Below the pieces are notes generated by a model that saw only the letters and a program-made list of their open reading frames with translations, did not search any database and was not told the DNA's origin. 64,000 bases of DNA from Paramarasmius palmivorus. Lineage: Eukaryota > Basidiomycota > Agaricomycetes > Agaricales > Marasmiaceae. A program made the translations under genes and the position numbers. The DNA lies in assembly GCA_037176845.1 (NCBI GenBank), contig JAYKXP010000097.1:1-64000 (forward strand). Reading direction: 5' to 3'. Shown here piece after piece: positions 58,373 through 64,000 of this stretch; positions within the stretch are counted from its first letter, which is position 1, and every line of letters starts with the position of its first letter.

Positions 58373-59841
58373 ATGGACGGTATAGTTGACTCTATTGGCA
58401 TTGCCAATCTCCCTAACCAGGTGTGTTCAGATATGTGGTGTCATTTTTTTTACTTCAATTCACCGTCCCACCATAGAGGCACAAAATCGTTGCCAAACGT
58501 GGAGCTCACTTCACCTTAATGGTAGTTGGTACGTTCTTTCCTTTTCCTACTAAAGCTCCCCCTCATATGCGTCGCAGGTGAATCTGGTCTAGGCAAAACG
58601 ACCCTCATCAACACCCTTTTCTCTACCGAACTCTCTCCAGCCAAGAACTACACTCGTCGTCACCAAAAACAGCTGGACAAGCTCACTGAAGTCGATATCA
58701 TCAAGGCTGAGCTCGAAGAGAAGCAGTTCAAGGTCAAGCTCACCGTCATTGACACGCCTGGGTTTGGTGACTACGTGAACAACAAGGACTCTTGGAGTCC
58801 CATTGTCGACTTCATTGACGACCAACACGAGGCGTATATGAGGCAAGAACAGCAGCCGCAGAGGCAGGAGAAGACGGATTTGAGGGTACACGCATGTTTG
58901 TACTTCATTAGACCCACTGGCCATACGTAAGTTCCTTCTTTGCCAAAGCCTAATCCATCTTCGAGTTGACGTGGCATGCATCTTGATTATAGCCTCAAGC
59001 CCCTCGACATCGAAATTATGAAACGCCTGGGAACTCGCGTTAACCTGATCCCTGTCATTGCCAAAGCCGACACCTTGACCCAGAATGATCTTTACACCTT
59101 CAAGCAACGTGTAAGGCTATTCTCTTCTGCTGAAAGACCTGCACTGACATGCCCTCTGTAGATCCGTGAGGTCATTGCTGCTCAGAATATCCGTATCTAC
59201 ACGCCTCCTATCGAGGCTGATGATGATGGCTCTGAACACGCGACTACTTTGGCTTTGGCTGACGCTATACCTTTCTCCATCATCGGCTCTACCGAAGATG
59301 TCAAAACACTCGACGGGAGGACTGTTAAGGGCCGTGAATACCTGTGGGGTGTTGCAGAAGGTAAGATATACCCTTTTGTTAAGACCGTCCCTAAACACTA
59401 CATTCAGTTGAGAACGAAAACCACTGCGACTTTAAAAAGCTTCGCTCTCTTTTGATTCGCACTCACATGCTCGACTTGATCTCGACCACTGAGGAGAAGC
59501 ATTACGAGAGCTACCGTCAGCAACAGATGGAGACGAGGAAGTTCAATGAACCCAAAGTCAAGAAGCTCGACAACCCCAAATTCAAGGAAGAGGAGGAACA
59601 ACTTAGAAAGAGGTTCACTGAGCAAGTCAAGGCCGAGGAAGCTCGTTTCAGACAATGGGAGCAACATGTTCGTTTCTTCCGCTAGCTTTATTGCAACTGT
59701 CCACTGACCGCTCCCCAGCTCATTGCCGAGAGAGACCGTCTCAACAAGGACCTCGAATTGGCCCACAGCACCATCAAGCAGCTCGAGGCAGAATTGGATA
59801 ACCTTCAAGTTGGTTATGGACGTGGTTCGGGACGACGGTGA
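58373..59841 (+). CDS. CDC12: septin, Cdc12 type
   Basis: Seven exons (58,373-58,420, 58,477-58,528, 58,578-58,926, 58,993-59,110, 59,162-59,360, 59,408-59,667, 59,719-59,841), all GT-AG and frame-consistent, give 382 residues. Septins are GTP-binding proteins that polymerise into hetero-oligomeric filaments at septa and bud or hyphal necks. The P-loop GESGLGKT is at residues 34-41, the G3 DTPGFGD at 92-98 and the G4 AKAD at 172-175. The septin unique element and a C-terminal coiled coil (about residues 305-372, [20 protein letters not shown] then [19 protein letters not shown]) follow. The short N-terminus ([13 protein letters not shown]), [13 protein letters not shown] and RQEQQP, and the HYESYR and RFRQWEQ motifs match yeast Cdc12 better than Cdc3, Cdc10 or Cdc11. 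The stop at 59,841 follows [12 protein letters not shown]; an alternative last intron at GTTGGT is possible. Confidence 0.93.
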
Positions 59842-60240
59842 ACAACTACCCAGAAATGCGCTCATGATATCCACCTTCAAACACTTTTGTGGCTTTATGG
59901 TACCATCTTTTGTATACCCTTACCTCGTTCGAAGACGCTGTTATCCACTCGTTTTTCTATCTTTGCAATACTCTAGGATTCTTCTTCAGTGACTATACTC
60001 ATTTCAGTCATGGATGCTGTTCCTCGTTTTTTGGTTCTCTTGTCATTAGTGTCTGTTTTTCCCAATACAGATAGCTTGCACACTCATTCGGGGAAAGCAA
60101 GTTTTGCAGAGCGAATTGCTAGTATATACATGAGACGAATTGTTGACAAGAAGCAATAATCTAGGCAAGGTGGTATCTATGAAAAGGCATCGTGCGTGGT
60201 CTATGTACACATGGAGTGAAACGAACTGTCAATAACTTAA
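59842..60240. other. convergent 3' intergenic region
   Basis: About 400 bp between the septin stop and the end of the next gene (convergent pair). T-rich, with no gene seen; presumably both 3' UTRs. Confidence 0.6.
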
Positions 60241-62521
60241 CTACTGCTGCTTTTGGCCATCGGTGTCTGTCCTGCCTCCATCATGCTCTTCAACTACAAT
60301 GTTTTCCTCGTCGCGTGGAACAGAAACCTCTTCTGCCCAGAAATAAGGATAGGTGACCTGCTTTGACCGTGAAGCAAACAACTCAGCAATAGCATCACCC
60401 TGGCTGGCATACAACCTCTCCACCCTCGCTTTCAAGGCATCTCTGGCAATTGGTCCTTCAAGTATGCCATTGACCTTTGGATCAAAGTTACTAGGTAGGG
60501 GATCTTCGGGTAGCAGAACGACAACTGAGACATCTGGGTTCGAAACTGCATCCGGGGTAGTTTGCAGCGACGGGGTGATAACACGCAGCGAACTTGTCGA
60601 ATGTTCCCTGGTGTCAACGTCGAGAGCGTGCTCGAGCTCCCTAATCGACCGAAGGACCTTCTTGGCTTCTTGTATTTCAGGCGTCACATGTACCATCCCA
60701 GACCATGGCAACTTGACGTCCTGTCCTTCTACTGGCTTCCCCCACTCGTTCATGTCATAGACAATGAATGGATGCTGGTCTTGGTTTCCTCCCGCGGCAT
60801 CCCTGAACGCCTGCTTCAATTCTTCGGCATGAGGATACCAATCGCCAACGGAGACTCCAATGACTCGCTTCTCCCAAGGTATAGGCGCAGCAGCATCATT
60901 TCCTTCACTCTCAGCCTTGGAGAATCGCATACCGACTAGTCCACCGCGATCTCCAGCAAGCGCTTTGGACAAGTCAACAACGAGACTTTGCATTCTCTTC
61001 AGTCTGAGATCTCGCATGCTTGCTCCGTACGACGTCTTGCTTTTCTTGTCAACTTCCGCGATACTGGCATCAAAGGAGACACCTTTGCTTTGCCCGCGGG
61101 AGAGGCGTGCGATGGTGTTGGCGAGAGGTCGAGTGGAAACGGTGAAAGAGAGAAGAGGTCGCCAGAATGGCTCATTTTTGATTTTTGGAAGGTATTGTGA
61201 ACGAAGCTCCTTCACGTCGTTTGGCACTGGCAAATGCTGGGCGTGGCGCGCGGAAACAGTAGCCGTACGCGCTTCATGTTCACCGCGCGCCATTTTAGGG
61301 GTAGGAGGAATGAAACCTGATGGATGTTGCATGGGCTGAACCTCACCGCCCTCGTTGACACCATAGACCTCCGTAGGGATCTTCTCGTCACGATGCTTCA
61401 TCGCGGCAGTCACACCACCGGACAGAATGCCTTCGGTGAGATGTGGCATGAGCTGCCCCTGCTCTGCCTCCCGTGCTTTGATAGCTTGCCACTGACTGAT
61501 GCCAGGGACTGCGTCGGAATGGGTATCTTCAGTGACTGAAGACCGCCTCGGTTGATACGGAGCTGCAGGAGGCGCGTTGGAGCCGACGGAAGAGTGATCG
61601 CTGAATTTATCGGCTGCAGTAGGAGGTACAAAACCACTAGGATGCTCGACAGTACCATCGTCCAATTCTACTTCGAAAGGAACCTTGCCTTGCCTCGACT
61701 TGAGCTCGATAATAATGTTGTCGAGGTTCTCCTCTGAGACTCGGTGTTTTACGGCATTGGTTTGTACACCCTTCCGCTCCACATCCTTCTCGGTTGCTGC
61801 TATGCTGTCACCAGGCCGAACCCAACTGTCCTGAGGTGCCCTGGCACTAGCGCTGTTGGAGGACACGATGACCTCCGGAAATGAATTGGGGATGCTGCTG
61901 TCCAGGCTGACTTCCTGAAGCTCTTGCTTGGCGTTGTACCATTTGACTGAACGGGCTTTCTGCTGAGATACCCAAGGCCATCGGGCATTGTCCATAGCCT
62001 GGAAGGAAGAGAAGGGTGCATATTTCGAATTGTATAGGTTTACAACCTCTTCGAAATCTTCGGCCCTGCAAACACCAACAATGTGCTCGACATGATCGAC
62101 CTTTCCAACCCCATAGCGGACATCGTGACGAGATTCAAGTAAAAAGACCGTGTGAGGCTCATGGGTAAATGGGGAAGGCTGGGCATCATTCTTTCCGGAG
62201 CTCGAGTTGGCCCCACCTGCGGTCCAACTGCTTGCACGAAGAGCGGTTGGTCGAGCGAAGCCTCCCGTGTACCTATTAGCCGGTCAACGTTGAAAGAGAC
62301 TCCCTGTGATACCAAGGCACTGAAACATACGTTCGTACTGATGTCAAAGCCGACGTTCTGCCTATCCGTTCATCCCTCTCTGCCTTGTGAATACGCTTGA
62401 GTGACTTGGCCTGCTGTAGGCGCGAAATCGTGGAACTGTCGATCAGTGGTTTCCCCGGAGCGCTAGAGGCATAATAACGGCGAACGGGGATTAAATGGAG
62501 GGTTGAACAACGACGAAGCAT
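60241..62521 (-). CDS. probable mitochondrial protein, family not recognised
   Basis: Two exons, 62,521-62,331 and 62,272-60,241, with a 58-bp intron (GTATGT...TAATAG) give one 740-residue frame ending TAA/TAG-side at 60,241. The N-terminus MLRRCSTLHLIPVRRYYASS is Arg/Ser-rich without acidic residues, a mitochondrial presequence pattern. Next is HDVRYGVGKVDHVEHIVGVC then AEDFEEVVNLYNSKYAPFSS, the best ordered segment. A long polar region follows with two copies of a short phrase (HPSGFVPPT at about residue 280 and HPSGFIPPT at about 395), each after an acidic stretch. The C-terminal third has a predicted globular part (LRLKRMQSLVVDLSKALAGD, WEKRVIGVSVGDWYPHAEEL). I do not recognise a named family. 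It is convergent with septin. Confidence 0.7.
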
Positions 62522-62892
62522 CGAGCAGTTGGAGGTCAGAAGGAAAGAGTGCTTTAAGCGGTCTCGTCAGTGACATACTCTAGCTCTCTCCACATCAACA
62601 TGTATAAATACGTTATTTTAACTCGGCCCGATCTGCCTTGACTTTCTCCGATTTTGCGAGCAGTCTACTAGAACTTGACGACCGAATTTGGTGCATGCAA
62701 ACCCACCACGCTACAAGGAGCACTTGAGAGGTATTGTCGTTGTGATGAGCTAGTGCCGCGTCCAATCGTCAATGTGATGTGTGTTCCTGATCCTACATAG
62801 CTAGGTGATGTACGCAAACATAAAATTCAACCCCGAAAAGTGTGGTGTGTAGAGTAGAATTACATGAAAGACACGGACATGAGAAAGTAGTC
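62522..62892. other. intergenic region
   Basis: About 370 bp with the promoter of the mitochondrial-type gene (minus) and the 3' end of the DUF3669 gene. No coding. Confidence 0.5.
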
Positions 62893-63876
62893 CTATCCTT
62901 GGAAAGCAGTATCCTTATCTTTCTGCTTTGCCTCGATCGCCTCAATAAAAGCCCCTCCGAGAAAGCGACTCTCGTCATTGCAAGCCTCTAAGTAAGCATG
63001 CCTAAACTTGACATAGGTAGCATCGGAGGAACGAGGTCGCGGATAGTATGGATCATTGACGAAAAATGCGGAAACAAGTTCATGGATATTATCAATGCTC
63101 GGGGTCCAAGGGCGCACCTCAAGTTAAGACATCAGGTCGTAACTCATTTGAACATGAAATGCAGCTCACTTGATTGAAATCAATGAGGAAGAACGTGAAG
63201 CCTCCTGCGCCATCTCCCAGAACGAACTCGACATTTCGTGCATCAACCGAAGCCTTGAAGTGCAACCGCGCAAGCATTTCGCCCATACCTTCCACAACTT
63301 CGTTCAATGGTGACAGGATATCGGGGAACTCGGAACATAGTCGCATATAACGGGATTGGTCAAGGGGGAAATTTTCTGTGTTGAAGAACCTCGGAGCCGG
63401 TGCATTAGTATAATCCTTGCCAAAGTAGAGACGGCATAATGCGGGGAGTTGAGCGATCTCCTTTGGGAGGTAAAGGCAGGCGAGGTGTTTAGCTGCAGGA
63501 ACACGATCCATCGCGTATGTGGGTCGAGAAAAAGTCGACATGACTGTGTGACCGTCGGACGCTGTAGCCGACGACCAAGAGTGGGAGGGATTGGCGCCAT
63601 GAAAGTGCTTGAGGGATCATTGAACGCTAGCGCACGGGGTACGGCAAAAAAGGAGTCAACGTTGCATTCACGGTAGATGGCGTCAAGGAACGAGTATTCC
63701 CGACGGAGTACTTCAGCATCACTGAAATCCAAAACCTCTTTGTATGCAACGGGTCCTCCTCTAATGATAAAGACTGCTGCAAAGCTGCCTACACCAAGCT
63801 TGACGGGATGGGCGGGCTCGTCGTACGAAGATGAAACCATGGTGGTGGTGGTGGTGGTGGTGGTGGTGGTTGACAA
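62893..63876 (-). CDS. DUF3669-type protein, with one apparent frameshift
   Basis: The minus-strand coding starts at 63,876 (MST plus a Thr run) or, more likely, at the internal Met at 63,840 (MVSSSYDEPAHPVKLGVGSF). Segments: GPVAYKEVLDFSDAEVLRRE (kinase-like lysine/beta strand), FFAVPRALAFND, then in another frame YAMDRVPAAKHLACLYLPKE, QLPALCRLYFGKDY, MGEMLARLHFKASVDARNVE and FTFFLIDFNQ. A 52-bp intron (63,169-63,118, GTGAGC...CTTGAG) joins DFNQ in frame to VRPWTPSIDNIHELVSAFFV and DPYYPRP...YVKFRHAYLEAC. The order matches fungal DUF3669 proteins, a kinase-fold-like group. The frame change near 63,545-63,580 has no normal intron; it is a frameshift mutation, an assembly error or an unusual splice. 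Function is unknown. Confidence 0.65.
63839..63871. repeat. (GTG)n trinucleotide tract
   Basis: About ten GTG units on the + strand, coding for consecutive Thr (ACC) on the minus strand just before the likely true Met of the DUF3669 gene. It is a slippage-prone microsatellite. Confidence 0.85.
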
Positions 63877-64000
63877 AGTTCAGCGAGACATTTTTATACC
63901 CCTGTCTTGATCCAGGTCATCTTTATGTGTCTAATGTTCAGCATGAACTTGCTGAGCATCTGGCTATCAAACAAACCTGGTCGAAGCGGTCGAAGAAGAG
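63877..64000. other. upstream region of the DUF3669 gene
   Basis: 124 bases to the window edge with no coding seen; presumably promoter. Confidence 0.4.

Noticed and set aside
1..64000. CRISPR arrays, operons, bacterial promoters or riboswitches
   Set aside because: The window is clearly eukaryotic (spliceosomal introns, septin, LTR elements). No regularly spaced repeats were seen beyond the minisatellites.

Overview
The window reads as a TE-rich chromosomal segment of a mushroom-forming basidiomycete (Agaricomycetes). The evidence is 44-75 bp GT-AG introns that split most genes, a Cdc12-type septin with many introns, MYND-finger and F-box-like genes of mushroom type, a Helitron, Ty3/gypsy elements with RT/integrase domains, a hAT element and a decayed TET/JBP-type oxygenase gene. 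The species was not identified.

Layout. (1) Bases 1-7,505 are GC-richer and strongly strand-asymmetric: the + strand is A+C rich, so the minus strand is G+T rich. They hold minus-strand intron-split genes: an F-box-like gene (1,797-2,938) and two MYND zinc-finger genes (3,350-4,179 and 5,040-7,148). (2) Bases 7,506-33,100 are AT-rich repeat-type sequence with fragments. These are a gypsy integrase tail (10.6-11.1 kb), a spliced T5orf172/MUG113-type gene (12,467-12,968), a pair of about 390-bp direct repeats (13.6 and 17.5 kb, the second split by a 499-bp Fot1/pogo-like MITE), a copia-like scrap (18.4-19.0 kb), a TET/JBP pseudogene (22.93-23.6 kb), two unrecognised spliced gene remnants (23.8-25.3 and 27.76-28.47 kb) and the N-terminal half of a Helitron (29.1-32.9 kb) cut off by a tRNA-like sequence. 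(3) Bases 33,102-41,760 are a broken gypsy element, called gypsy A. It has a 1.67-kb 5' LTR and gag/PR, RT, RNase H and integrase coding, and a reversed solo LTR of the same family sits between RNase H and integrase.

(4) Bases 42.5-54.9 kb are a stack of nested insertions. An unrecognised intron-rich gene is split in an exon by an LTR of the gypsy A family (46,066-54,444). That LTR is split by a hAT-type element with an 8-bp duplication (47,517-54,231). That element is split by a nearly complete gypsy element on the minus strand, gypsy B (47,792-53,837). (5) Bases 55.7-63.9 kb are an ordinary host gene block: a kinase-like gene, a membrane sensor-like protein, a septin (CDC12), a probable mitochondrial protein and a DUF3669-type gene, with short intergenic gaps.

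Two themes link the regions. Target-site duplications and intact or empty sites allow several insertions to be ordered in time. The TE coding frames are interrupted mostly by TGA codons where arginine CGA would fit, and the TET/JBP copy has lost both visible iron-ligand positions through changes that fit transitions. Both patterns suggest deamination of methylated CpG acting on repeats.
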